From NCBI RefSeq assembly GCF_043290135.1, contig NC_134705.1, positions 60,725,771 to 60,789,770 on the forward strand: 64,000 nucleotides of DNA, given 5' to 3'. The notes under the pieces were generated by a model. That model was given only the letters and a program-made list of their open reading frames with translations, was not told the DNA's origin and ran no database searches. The position numbers and the translations under genes are program-made. This document shows positions 46,223 to 57,869 of the stretch, one piece after another. Source of the DNA: Rhipicephalus microplus. Its lineage: Eukaryota; Arthropoda; Arachnida; Ixodida; Ixodidae. The stretch's first letter is position 1; the number at the start of each line of letters is the position of its first letter.

Positions 46223-49200
46223 TTAAGCCATCGTCAAAACAGCCTCCTCCGACCCTTCCACCGACCTTCGACGATTCCTTTCAGCCGACACCTCACATCG
46301 CTGACGAACCCGTTTCTGCTGACATTGCCGTTCGTGTCGACAACCATCCAGTGACTGCTCTAGTCGACACCGGCGCCGACTACTCAGTTATCAGCGCTGA
46401 ACTTGTGGCTGAACTCAGGAAAGTCACGACTCCTTGGGGGCATGAACCAAACCTTCGGACAGCCGGTGGTCATCTCTTGACACCAATCGGGAGATGCACC
46501 GCAAGGCTGCAAATCTGTGAGTCGACGTTCGTTGCTTCTTTCGTTGTGCTTCCCGAATGCTCCCGGAAAGTAATCCTTGGCATGGATTTCCTTCGTGAGC
46601 ACGGCGCTGTTATAAATCTTCGAGACTGCCTCGTAACGTTTGCTGACGACTATGACCCGAAGCCTAGAGATACCAATCCGCAGAAGACTGCGCTTCGCAT
46701 TGTCGACGACACCGTCACACTTCCGCCACGCACCAGTATGTTCGTTACAGTACAGGGCGACATAGACCATGACAGTAGTGGTATCGCTGAAGCCAACCTT
46801 TCGGTACTCTTGTCTCAGCAAATCTGTGTTGCCCGCGGCATAATTCAATTTAAACGTGGGATGACTGAGTTGTTGGTCACCAATTTTAGTGGATCATACC
46901 AACATTTGGCCAAGCGAACAACTATCGCTCATTTCGAATCCATTGACGATGAAGCGTGTACGACGATAGCCCCAATTTCTGCAGCCGTTGAAAGTGACAC
47001 CGCGGTAACCGATGCAGTCGATGTCAATCCGAAGCTGTCATGTGCACAGAAAGAGCAAATCCGCTGTATCCTCCGCATGTTTAGCGACTGTTTCGCGTCT
47101 ACATCCAAGATGAAACAAACGCCAACCGTAAAGCACCGCATTGTCACTGACCATTCTGAGCGACCCATACGTCAACACGCCTACCGAGTATCACAAAAGG
47201 AACAAGAGGCTATACGTTCTCAAGTGAAGCAGATGCTCGAAGATGGCGTAATCCAACCCTCGAACAGTCCATGGTCGTCCCCCGTCGTACTGGTAAAAAA
47301 GAAGGACGGCACTCTCCGATTTTGCGTCGATTACCGCAAACTCAACAAAGTCACAAAGAAAGACGTTTATCCGCTTCCGCGCATCGACGACTCACTAGAC
47401 CGCCTCCGACACGCCCGATACTTCCCCTCTATGGATTTACGCAGTGGATACTGGCAGATCGAAATTGATGAACGCGACCGAGAGAAAACAGCATTCATAA
47501 CGCCTGATGGTCTGTACGAATTCAAGGTGCTGCCCTTCGGTCTGTGTTCTGCCCCTGCGACATTCTAGAGGATGATAGATACAGTGCTCTCCGGTCTCAA
47601 GTGGGAAGCATGCCTTGTTTACTTAGACGACGTCGTTGTATTCTCCCAAACGTTTGAGCAGCATTTGCAGCGACTTAGATCTGTGTTTGCTGCAATTCGC
47701 ACGGCAGGCCTATCACTGAAACCCGAAAAATGTCATTTTGGTTACAACGAATTGAAGTTCCTCGGTCAGCTTGTTAGCCCTGATGGTATTCGGCCGGACC
47801 CAGACAAAACATTGGCTGTCGCAGATTTTCCACCACCTACCAACAAACGTGATGTGCGTCGATTTTTAGGCCTCTGCGCATACTACAGACGCTTTGTGCA
47901 AAATTTCGCAAACATTGCCGAACCCCTCACTCGTCTGACAAAAGACGACGTTCCCTTCGTGTGGGGCCTTGAGCAAACACGCGCTTTCTCTGAGCTCCAG
48001 CAGCGTCTCCAATCTGAGCCCTTACTCGGACACTACGAGGAATATGCCGACACTGAACTACACACAGACGCCAGTAACATCGGCCTTGGTGCAGTCCTTG
48101 TCCAGTGGCAAGGCGGTGTCGAACGCCCTATTGCTTATGCGAGTCGGATTTTATCATCTGCGGAGGCGAATTACAAAGCAACTGAAAAGGAGTGCCTAGC
48201 TGTTGTCTGGGCAATAGCTAAATTCAGACCGTACCTGTATGGTCGCCCGTTCAGAGTTGTTACCGATCATCATGCGCTCTGCTGGTTGGCGAACCTTAAA
48301 GACCCTTCCGGACGTCTGGCCAGGTGGAGCTTACGCCTTCAGGAGTTCGATTTGACAGTCGTGTACAAGTCTGGCCGGAAGCATACTGACGCGGACTGCC
48401 TTTCCCGAGCTCCTCTTAAGACAGTGTCAGGTGATCACGATCTCGACGGCCGTTTTCTCTGCGCCGTTAGTGTATCCGACTTGGCCGAACAGCAGAAGAA
48501 CGATTCCGAGCTTCGACAACTCAGCGAATATCTCGAAGGCCGTACGCCGCATCCACCACCAGCATTCGCCCGCTCGTCATTATCGTTCTGCGTCCGCAGA
48601 AATATCCTCTATAAAAGAAACTTCGACCCTTACGCGACTGAGTACCTGCTCGTTGTCCCGCCAGCGTTACGAGCCGATGTCTTGTCCGCCTGTCACGATG
48701 AGCCTTCCTCAGGCCACTTGGGATACACACGTACCTTGGCCCGGATTCGCCAACACTACTACTGGCCTAAGCTCAGTCGAGACGTGAAGCATTACGTGAA
48801 GACGTGTCACGAGTGCCAGCGCCGTAAAGCACCACATCAGCGCCCAGCCGGCTTTTTGAAGCCCATCGCTCCTCCGACACAACCGTTCCAACAAATAGGC
48901 ATGGATCTACTCGGACCTTTTCCCAAGTCTCGTGACGGCAACCGCTGGATTGTAGTCGCTACTGATTACATGACGCACTACTGCGAAACGAAGGCATTAC
49001 AACGTGGCACCGCCATTGAGACTGCCCACTTTTTTGTGAAAAACAACGTCCTCCGACATGGAGCACCAGCAGTTGTCATAACTGATCGTGGCACAGCTTT
49101 TACCGCCCGGATGATACAAGACGTCATGCAGCTTAGCGGCACAGTACATCGAAAAACTACTGCATACCACCCACAAAGCAACGGCCTTACAGAGCGACTA

Positions 49201-49738
49201 AACAAGACGATCGCCGACATGCTATCCATGTACGTTGACCAAGACCACAAAAACTGGGATGACATCCTCCCTTATGTCACGTTCGCTTACAACACCGCTG
49301 TGCAAGAAACAACTGGATTCACACCATTCCGGTTGCTTCATGGCAGGGAGGTCACTACAATGCTGGATGCCATGCTTCTACCAGACAGACACCAGATTAG
49401 TGTCAAGACGAACGAATTTATCAGACTGGCAGACGCGGCTCGTAAGCTTGCAGTCGAACGAATCCATAAGCAACAATGCATCGACTCGCTGCGGTACAAC
49501 GCTCGTCGTCGCGATGTCTCTTACCAACCCGGAGAACGAGTATGGCTGTGGACTCCCAATCGACAACGGGGCCGGTCGGAAAAGTTGTTACGCCGCTATT
49601 TTGGTCCCTATAGAGTTCTCCGTCGTCTCAGCGAAGAACTACGAGGTTCTTGACGAGGACATGGCTCGTCAATCCCGCCGTTTACAACAGCCACACGTCG
49701 TCCATGTTTCGAGGATGAAACCATTTTACCAACGCTGA
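46189..49738 (+). pseudogene. pol: G4 pol, one stop and one frameshift
   Basis: Entered by -1 frameshifting. Protease [13 protein letters not shown] (about 46,357), RT with [11 protein letters not shown] and YLDD (47,619-47,630), RNase H HTDASNIGLGAVL (about 48,061), integrase zinc region H...H...CHEC (48,690-48,820), catalytic D (GMDLLGPFP, 48,900), D (ITDRGTAFT, 49,080) and E (NGLTERLNKT, 49,190), and a GPY-type C-terminus. TAG 47566-47568 replaces Gln in ATFQRM; the same frame resumes at once. Near 49,630 an indel shifts the last about 35 codons, which continue in the +1 frame to TGA at 49736-49738. The other catalytic residues listed are all present. Confidence 0.92.
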
Positions 49739-49855
49739 CTATTCGTCACACTCCCTTGAGTAGACTTACAGTGATTGTGAACACCCCCTTGTGTACTGCT
49801 TATCGTGTGTGTTTTCATCTGGCAATAATGTTATGACATCGGGACGATGTCCTTT

Positions 49856-49866
49856 GGGAAGGGGGG
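49856..49866 (+). promoter_or_regulatory. G4 polypurine tract
   Basis: GGGAAGGGGGG, followed by TAA and the 3' LTR. The same spacing and TAA occur in G1. Confidence 0.75.
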
Positions 49867-49869
49867 TAA

Positions 49870-50055
49870 CGCCACAAGTACAAGTTCTGAAACTATTATT
49901 TCCACAGATACTAGCATGCTTGTATGTGCCGCTGTTCAGAAGAGGACAAAGATGCGCGTGCAGAGAAAAACAATAGTCGTACTGCCGTTGTTCGAATCAG
50001 TTTGACGTCCTTGTGTGCCCTTATCAGCAGGTTACAGTTACGTTGTAACGTGACA
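49870..50055 (+). repeat. G4 3' LTR
   Basis: 186 bp. Its first base is C where the 5' LTR has T, so the terminal TG is mutated. Confidence 0.92.
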
Positions 50056-50772
50056 ATATAATGCATACGTATTCTAAAATGGGTCCGAAGAATGCGTTTC
50101 AAATACTGTATCAAAGCTTAGACATCTAAAATAAGTATTTTAAGCACATTTCCATAGGTGAAGTAAGAGCTTTATTCATACATTTATTTGTTTATTTGTT
50201 AATTTATTTATCAATTTGTTTATTTATGATTACCTTAGAAGCCCTAAGACGCTACTTATAGCGCGAGAACAAAACGACGACACGGAGACAAGAAGGAAAC
50301 GAAGATCTCTGTGTCGTCGTTTTGTTCTCGCGCTATAACTATCGTCATGCCATACAAACTAGCCCAAGCTGCCACACCCCTAAGACGCACTACGTAATCG
50401 TAAGGGAGGGGAAACACAAGGCAATGTTTGCGACGTATTCATGGGACAAAAGGAGCATATATGTATAGTTATATAAAGAAACAGCATAGAAACAATTCAA
50501 CAACATAATAGATGTAACTGTAACGTATGCTGAAACGTAGCGAAATTTGCGTTATGCGATACAACACAGGAAAGGGATGGAAAAATACACTTCCAATTAG
50601 GACAGATAATATACAAAATAGAATTGTGTACATAGTGAGGTAGTTCTTTACACGCTTTTAAATTTTCTGACGTAATATTAAGCATGCCCTATAAAAGCGT
50701 GCGTAGTTATACAGGCATTTATGAGGCCTTGAAGACGTGGCAAACCAGTCACATCCGTGGCACAGCATGTAT
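50056..50772. other. Non-coding stretch with a long hairpin
   Basis: AT-rich (TTTATT-type words at 50,170-50,230), then the inverted repeat at 50256-50338. No gene seen. Confidence 0.5.
50256..50338. repeat. 28-bp perfect inverted repeat (33 bp with one G-T)
   Basis: 50256-50283 (TTATAGCGCGAGAACAAAAC plus GACGACAC) pairs exactly with 50311-50338. Pairing extends five more bases across one G-T, leaving a 17-base loop. Could be a miniature foldback element. Confidence 0.92.
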
Positions 50773-51032
50773 CTTGTCTTGTCTTGTCTCCTAGGAGATC
50801 TTGGCTCATACCCACATGGGGGATTGGCCACATCTGCCTCATAATAGATCATTTTTTACAACGCTTGCTAAAAAATAAAAAATAAATAAAGAGAAGTTAG
50901 ATAGGAACACTAATAATGTTCCTTTGAAAAAACGTGAAAAATGGCAGAAGAATGCGATAAACCAGAATATATAAAACATATTACCAAGAATGAGGAAGGG
51001 GGAGAAATATTTGGATATATCTGGCAGTACCA

Positions 51033-53790
51033 CTAGCAGCGTATCCTGCCGATTGCCTGAATGAATTTATGTAGCGCTGACAGAATAGCACTGCGGCCCA
51101 CACCCAACTGACTGGCTCCAAACGATAATAGGGTGGATGTATTGACTGGCAATCCGAGCATACCAATTGGTCTTTCAAGAATTATTCGGCGCAGTGAGGC
51201 GAAGCGGCGGCATGTGAGAAGAAAGTGATCTATTGTTTCCGGTTCATTGCAAACAACACTTAGGTTAGTTAATGAAAATCCTGATTTGTTGAGATAAACA
51301 TTTAACACAGGAACTCTACAGCGAAAGCTTGAGAGGGTTACCTCACATTGACGGGAAAGGCATTTTGCGGTGTTCCATGTGAATTGCAAGTGCCGAAATT
51401 CTTCAGATTGTAGAAGCGACGTTTCGTAGATTTTTACGATTAACAGGCGTTTGAATCGTTCGGCAGTAATAAAAGGAAACTGTGGAGCTACTAGCATCAC
51501 CGGGAAATTTAAAGATGCCGAAGCGAGCGAATCAGCAATTTCATTTAGTTCAATTCCAGCATGCCCGGGGACCCAATAAACCAAACTTCTGATAGGCTAT
51601 GCGGTACAAGAGACCAAAATATCCCGAGAAGAGGAGACTTCTTTGCGGACGTTAGATGTGTACATACAGACAAAGCATCCGAAATATTAATTGCTTTTGA
51701 TTGCTGATAATTTAGTTTTCGAAGAGCAAATGTAATAGCCAGGAATTCAGCGAGATAAATTGGTGTGAAGTCAGGCAAACGGAGCGCAAAAGACCAATTA
51801 AGCTGATGAGAAAAAATACCTACTCCAGCTTTCTGAATATTTTGCGTTGCGTCCATCGAAATTACTACGTATTCAGGAAAATGACTGAGATGGTCTTGAA
51901 GGAGGCCCTCAAGAACATGCTTTGGAAGTAACTTGGCATTTTTCAGAAAAAATATCGTCGAAAATTAAGTCAACTGGCACCGAGCATTGGGTTTGGGGAG
52001 TTAAATGCCGGAGGGAAACGTGAAGATTTGATAACAGAGACTCGACGAAAATGACTTGGGGTCTTTGATAACAAAACCACGGGCGCTGAAAGAAACTGGA
52101 TGTTTGATGAAAAGTGTCTGTGAACAGAAGAGGGGCACATCGTAAAGTTTTAAAAATGTTTGCACAGTAAGCTGTCGAAATATAGCATCAAGTGGAATGA
52201 TTCTAGCTTCCAAATAAAGCACGCTATTCGCGACACACCTAGGTAGCCCGAGACACAGCCGCAGAGCTTGCCTTTCTAGCAATATAAGAGATCTTAATTT
52301 GTACTCAGCACTTCCAGAAAACAGAACGCAGACAAACTCCCGAATCAAGCGTACGTAAAGTTTGTATATCATAAGTAACGTATCCCTGCGCATCCCTGAA
52401 TTGTCATTGAAAAACCGGCGGAGCAATCCTACGGCGCTTTCTGCTTTACGGGTGTTTCATTCTATTTGTTGCTGCCAATTTAAATTGTCCACGTAAACAA
52501 TACCAAGATATTTTAGCGCTGTTACTTGTGGAATCGGATCATTTCGATAATGCAGTGAAAGAAATACGGGAACGGATAGAGGGAATACAAGCAGAGCACA
52601 TTTGCTAACATTAAGTGAAAAAGACAGCCCGCCAAGCCATACCTCAAGATCACTCAAATATGACTGTAAGATTTCATACAAACTATTGATATCTCGGGAT
52701 GACGAGAAAAAAGCAATATCATCGGCGTACACGTAAAGAGGACCATTTTTATGAACGGAAATAGATGATAATAATATATGAAATAAAAGAGGTGACAGGA
52801 CTGATCCTTGCGGAACACCTCTTGTTTGCTTATATGAGGCAGAAGTAATTCCCTCGTGGCAACAAAAGAATTGCCTCTCAAAGAAAAACTCCTGAATCGA
52901 AGATATAATGTACTTGGGAACCTCACAGTCCACTAATCTTGAAATTAATGTCCTGCATTCCACACTATCGTAGGCTTTTGCGATATCTAACGTGACTAAT
53001 GCAGAAAGCTCACCAGATACTTCTGCAAGGCGAATTCGGCTTTCCAAATCAACATGAGCCGACCATATAGAGCACCCCTGTCTAAATCCTACTTGCCTTG
53101 GTGAAAGGATGTCCTGACAATCGATGAATTCACTGAGCCTTTAATGAAGAATTCTTTCAATTATTTTAACTAGGTTTGAAGTAAGCGAAATTGGCCGAAT
53201 GTTATCCAGGACATATCCGAGGCTTGGATTTTTTCGCAGCAACACAACTTTAGCAATTTTCCATGCGCTTGGAATTCATGTGTGCTGTAAGGAGCAGTTA
53301 ACAATATTCAAAAGCTCCTCGGGATGGGAATTAAATATCAATTTATTCATAGAGTTTGTAATCTGATCTGGACCAGGAGCCGCTTGCTTTACAGTTAGTA
53401 TGACATCTGCCAGTTCAGCCATAGTGACTTCCCGAAAATCAGAGGTTGCGCTTTTTTATTATTATTATCCTGCAACCAATTCCACAATCTTTTGCCACAG
53501 CCATCTGTTTTAAGCCCCCAAGAAGTGTGATGCGAGTTAAAATCCCCAGCCAATAAAATTGAATTTGACGAAGAATTCCTAATAACACAATCTAAGTGAT
53601 CTGTGCGTCTTACCCCATTCGGAAAGTACGCATTAATCACTGTAATCCTGTTGGAGTCAGGTAACAAACCATCTGTTCCTAACAATTCACAATCCGGACA
53701 AATATGTTCAAAAGTTACAGTAACATGATAACACATTTTTGAAGATATTAGAACCAATAATCCACCTCCTCTACCTGGCCGATGCAGTCT
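51033..53790 (-). pseudogene. LINE-4 ORF2 (endonuclease, RT, RNase H), broken
   Basis: Endonuclease end: VINAYFPNG and AGDFNSHHTSWG (about 53,570). RT: IRPISLTSNLVKIIERIL (about 53,150), TLDIAKAYDSVE, RGVPQGSVLSPLLF and the YADD box (52,719-52,730), all with catalytic residues kept. RNase H: EFLAITFALRKL and PGHAGIELNEIADSLA (about 51,540). Terminal finger: CNEPETIDHFLLTC (about 51,210-51,255). The longest open parts are 52457-53047 and 51033-51584. Stops and frame changes separate them. The normal role is nicking DNA and copying the LINE RNA at the nick. Confidence 0.85.
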
Positions 53791-53948
53791 AAATGTTCGA
53801 AAATATTTCAGAGTAAATGTTTGGTTTACTGAAAGCCAAGACTCTTGAAGTAAAACTATATTAGGATTTGTTTGCTGTATGAGATAAATAAGATCTATGT
53901 AAGCGGAAGATACGGAGCGATAATTCCACTGAAGAACTTTTACAGTTG

Positions 53949-55325
53949 CTATGATGGACTTAATATAGTTGACTCTACTGCAGGACGCAAAACGTCCTGC
54001 CCATTGTTGGTATCAGTAATAACTTTTTTGTTTGGTTTTGACATTGGCAAAGTGGTTGGAGACAATGGAGCATTGCGTCGTTTATGTGTGATATTACCAA
54101 GCCTCATGTGACCAAACGAGCCACTGGGCCACACAGGGGTCGGCGACTGAGTGCTGACGCGCGTTTCAGGGGTAACATCTTCTTGACGCCGATTATTTTG
54201 TTCATTGTCGAGGTGCTCAGCTTCACCCTGGACCGTGACAGTGTGTGCAGCGAAAGAGGGAATAAGGCTGTTTAACCTGGCGGCGTGCATCTCGGTCAGA
54301 CCTTCAGCAAAGGTGTGGAAAAGCCGTTCCATAATCATCTGCATGACCTTATCTATCGCTGCCGACACTGCAGAAGTGACCGTCGCTTCAATTGACCCAC
54401 ACTGGCGTGACGTAGCAGCAGCGTACCCCACTTCGCGCTCTTTAATGAAGGAAGTTGCCTCATACCGAGAACAACGGCGTTGCTCCATTATATCTAGAAT
54501 TTGTGTTTCACGTTCTCGAGCAGGGCAGCTATTGTCCGTGGCTGTGTGTGCTCCATCACATAGGCAACACCTGCAGTTGTCTACCTGACAATTTGATGCG
54601 GCATGTGCCCCACCGCAATTCGCACATCTCAATGAGGACCTGCAAGCATTAGCGCTATGTCCAAATCGCCAGCAGTTACGGCATTGCAGTGGGCGAGGTG
54701 TCAATGCCTCTACACGGAATAGATAAGGCCAGGCCTTAAGCTCAGAGGGGCGTGTGAGACCAGCAAAGGTAACGATGACGATTTCAGTAGGTACTCGCGT
54801 ATCACCTACAGGTCTGATGCATCTGTAGACAGATGCCACGCCAGCCGGAGAAACCATCTTTAAGAACGCTTCAGGACTAATGTTAGTTGGAACACCACGA
54901 ACAATGCCCTTCACGCAAGCAAGATGAGGGGGGATAAAAGCGCGAACAGCAGAGAACGCAAATCTTGTGGCGGCCAGTAAGTCTGTTAAGCATTGAATAT
55001 TTGAAGACCTGCATAGTATGCCAGTTTTGCCGAAACGCCTCACCTCCGAGATGTCCAGAAAATGACCGCTTATGTTGCGAAGTTCTTCTTGGAACACCTC
55101 CGTTTCACTCAACCGAATGGCTCCACAATCAGTGGGCACAAGCGCGACAGGCAAACTGCTTACGCCGTTCTTGAGGAAACACTCCAGTGGTACCGATTCA
55201 GCAGGGCGACTGGCCGCCAGGGCGAGCCCAAGCCGGGGCCGGAGACCGGCATCGATGGCTCCTGAAAAATCAGCAAAAAGAAATTCTACCGCTAATAAAG
55301 AACCAAAGGTGATGAGTGTGGCCAA
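53949..55325 (-). CDS. LINE-4 ORF1 (gag-like, three zinc knuckles), open
   Basis: 458 open codons. An N-terminal domain with no motif I recognise, then an RRM-like segment (VKGIVRGVPTNISPEAFLKM; TEIVIVTFAG), followed by three Cys/His knuckles in a row (CRNCWRFGHSANAC, CANCGGAHAASNC, CCLCDGAHTATDNSC; roughly residues 213-270), a helical stretch and a polar tail. This is the standard ORF1 layout of I/Jockey-type LINEs, whose product coats element RNA. No ATG sits at the 5' end of the open frame (it opens with TTG), so the true start is unclear or lost. The frame has survived while ORF2 has not. Confidence 0.8.
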   Translation of the reverse strand: MATLITFGSLLAVEFLFADFSGAIDAGLRPRLGLALAASRPAESVPLECFLKNGVSSLPVALVPTDCGAIRLSETEVFQEELRNISGHFLDISEVRRFGKTGILCRSSNIQCLTDLLAATRFAFSAVRAFIPPHLACVKGIVRGVPTNISPEAFLKMVSPAGVASVYRCIRPVGDTRVPTEIVIVTFAGLTRPSELKAWPYLFRVEALTPRPLQCRNCWRFGHSANACRSSLRCANCGGAHAASNCQVDNCRCCLCDGAHTATDNSCPARERETQILDIMEQRRCSRYEATSFIKEREVGYAAATSRQCGSIEATVTSAVSAAIDKVMQMIMERLFHTFAEGLTEMHAARLNSLIPSFAAHTVTVQGEAEHLDNEQNNRRQEDVTPETRVSTQSPTPVWPSGSFGHMRLGNITHKRRNAPLSPTTLPMSKPNKKVITDTNNGQDVLRPAVESTILSPS

Positions 55326-56805
55326 TCCCCTCTCACAGGCCGTGCAATCGAAAGCGCCAACTACTGCAGGAACGATCGCCTTCTTCGCTCAGGCTTTCTT
55401 GCAAAATGCAGCAACGACTCCACGAACGATGAAAATGAAGGACGCATCATGATGGTGATTATGCATATGCGATGAAGTATCAGATAAATGCCCACAGTAC
55501 GGGCAATATATTTGGAAAACGAATGTGACATAAGGTCGGTACTACAAAGAACATTCAGTGCAAAACTGCACACAAATAACATTGACTGGTATGAAAATAA
55601 CAATGTAATAGTTATGACGTTATTCCTTACTTTATAGATTGTACAGTTTGTTGCTTGAGGCGTGCTTGGTTACTCTCAATTAGGTTATTTCAATGAATCA
55701 ATGAATCAATCTCGGAAGCTTTGGTTCTACAAAGGTTATACCAAACAACTAGCTCTTGAAAAAGCAAAACGGTTAAATTAATAGGTCATTCCGCAAATCC
55801 GCAAGAAATTGATGATGCAAACCTTGGCAGGTATATTGCAGAGTTTGAAGCTGCATAAACGATGTCGCAGCGCCATTGATTGTTCATTGTCTCCCAATGT
55901 ATTCGAAGTTGTTCACTGTTTTTTTTTATTGAAATAGAAAATAAACGAAGGAGGTGTGTCACCGTTACTTGGTGACGGCTACCTCTTTCCACTTAATTGG
56001 TACAAATAAAAATATGAAAAAAACAATGACATATATATGTTCACTGTATTTCAATCTGTGCCAGAGTATTCGAAAATCTAATTGACGAAAAGGTGGAGGT
56101 CATGTTTACTTAACTGCTTCTTACTTTATGCACTTTCACAAACAGAAAGTTATTATGTTTAAAGGGAATGAATTATTGTTTTTCGAAAGAAATATATTTT
56201 CTCATTGCGCAGGGAACGTTTCAGAAACAAGACAAATAGGACAGAGGTCACCTAAATGCACCTAAATCTAAGCACATGGGCCTCAAGCACTATTGTCTCC
56301 ATTAAACTGAGCATATGTGCCCGATGAGTGTAGGGCACATAAATCGGGCGTATACATTGGTTTTATGTAGCGAGAAGAGGAAGCGATTTCTAACTGATTT
56401 TGAGAATTAGTTGTAAAGTATAGACCACGTGGTGCACTGTGGCTCTCGGCCTACGTGTTTTCAGCAGCCTCGATAATAATCGGCGGTTATTCTTCACCTG
56501 CTCAAAAAGAGTTGCGGGGTCACTTCAAAGTGCAATAGAGTAGAACCTCGAACGGTGGCACACACCCACGTGGGCGCATTGGCCAAGAACCAGGTAGTTT
56601 CATATTTTATTAAATGTTGTCACGTAAAGGTGAACGAAGTGATGTAACAAAATTGCAAATGCTACCAATAGATGAGCACAAACATAGGTACTAACTCTGA
56701 GCTGCGTTTTCAGGAAATAATAATAATAAATTTAAACGCAATTTAGAAAATTGGAAAAATTTCACCAATTGGCTTGCTCGTGAGAATCACAATCATCATT
56801 TCTAG
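55326..56805. other. Non-coding stretch
   Basis: AT-rich with no coding signal. A C(A/C)CACGTGGG word near 56,565 resembles one at 50,813 (LINE-4 3' region). Confidence 0.45.
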
Positions 56806-57317
56806 TCACCAAGCACGCAATTGAGCCTCGAGATCGTGCGCGTGCAAGAAGAAGAAGAAGACGGTACTGGACGGTGGAGGACCATTTGTTCTGTCCTCCC
56901 CTTCGGTTCAGAGAAACCAAGTTCAGCATCGGCTGCTGGCGCCAAGGAACAGCACTGTGACCCCATGAAGAAGCGCACGTCTGAGGTCACCCCGGTAGCC
57001 TCGGTGAGCATCGCTTCCAGCAGCAGCGGGACCTCGGTGAGCCCGGCCCCGTCAGTGACCTTTGCCGCCGACATCGCCGACAAGGAGAGTCCTGCTCGAA
57101 CGAGCCAAGCGCCACCACCTACTGAAGTCTTCCGTGGCACTCCGCGGCTCGCCCGAAGGCGCATCGACAGCATCTCGGGCAGCGAGAAGCAGCGACGCCT
57201 TTCGAGGACAACGTCGGCCCAGGATGCCGTCGCCTGGCGCGAGTTCTCGCCTGCCGGCTTTGGCGAGGACCCTCAGGAGCCTTACGTCACCGTTCAGCGA
57301 CCGTTTTCCAGGAAACG
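56806..57317 (+). CDS. Candidate exon of an unrecognised host gene (Ser/Pro-rich)
   Basis: Open from a plausible acceptor (TCATCATTTCTAG, ending 56805) through VRVQEEEEDGTGRW, SVLPFGSEKPSSA, MKKRTSEVTPVASVSI and RRIDSISGSEKQRRL to RPFSRK. The codons are GC-rich and non-repetitive, unlike the surrounding AT-rich DNA, which argues for constraint. The product would be acidic at the start, then Ser/Pro/Arg-rich and disordered; no domain is recognised. A GC donor, ACG|GCAAGT, at 57317/57318 has perfect positions +3 to +6 and leaves phase 2, which fits the next exon at 61359. Alternatively the frame simply runs to TAG at 57349. Confidence 0.45.
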
Positions 57318-57859
57318 GCAAGTGGTGCTATTTAATTCATTATCCTTGTAGGGGCCATTTTCCCTTCGTTTGCAGTTGTTGACAAGAATTTATGCTGATA
57401 TTTCAAGCACAGACGTACTGCTATATCTAATTGTACAAAAGTTACTACTAATTTCAGGGTGTTCTAATCACATCTAGGACACTGCTTATACTCCAGCAGC
57501 ATGTAGGTCGCTGTCAGAGTGAATCATGACACGCAAACACAGGTGTGTGTGCACGGGGGCGGACGCCCCTCTCTAGTAACACAAAGGGCCAGTCACGAGG
57601 CTCCATAACAAATTTTAGTTGTTGTGTGTCCGAGGAGGAGCATTATGCCACAAAAAATTTTAGTTGGTTCATTACGAGCTGAGAAAACTTTTTTTAATGC
57701 GAATGCATTTCTTAGTCGGGCTATGTCAGGAGTTTGTCGGGATCCATTCACCACTCTCTCCCATAGCAACAGCTGCGGCTGTCGCGTCCCTAGCAACCGA
57801 AGCCCCCGCCTTGTTACGCTTCGGCGTGGCAACATCTGCGGGCACATGCAATCACTTTA
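57318..57859. other. Non-coding stretch (candidate intron start)
   Basis: No gene. Includes AATGCGAATGCATTTCTTAG (about 57,695) that looks like a dispersed repeat word. Confidence 0.4.
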
Positions 57860-57869
57860 ACCGTGCACA

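Larger units (their letters stand above)
44553..50055 (+). mobile_element. Ty3/Gypsy LTR retrotransposon G4 (complete, nearly intact)
   Basis: 5,503 bp, plus strand, 186-bp LTRs with 7 differences by my count (about 96% identity). Exact ATAT duplications lie at 44549-44552 and 50056-50059. Primer site, full-length open gag, frameshift site, pol and purine tract are all present. Only two inactivating changes are visible: one nonsense codon in the RT and one small frameshift near the end of integrase. It is the best reference copy for the G1 lineage. Confidence 0.96.
50773..55325 (-). mobile_element. LINE-4 (I-superfamily type, near full length), minus strand
   Basis: ORF1 (open), then ORF2 with endonuclease, RT, RNase H and a terminal Cys/His finger, all on the minus strand in the expected order. 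The 3' end is proposed at about 50,773-50,790, where the minus strand has a short (ACAAG)n tail; this boundary is tentative. ORF1 and ORF2 wording differs strongly from LINE-1 to LINE-3, so it is another family. Confidence 0.85.
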
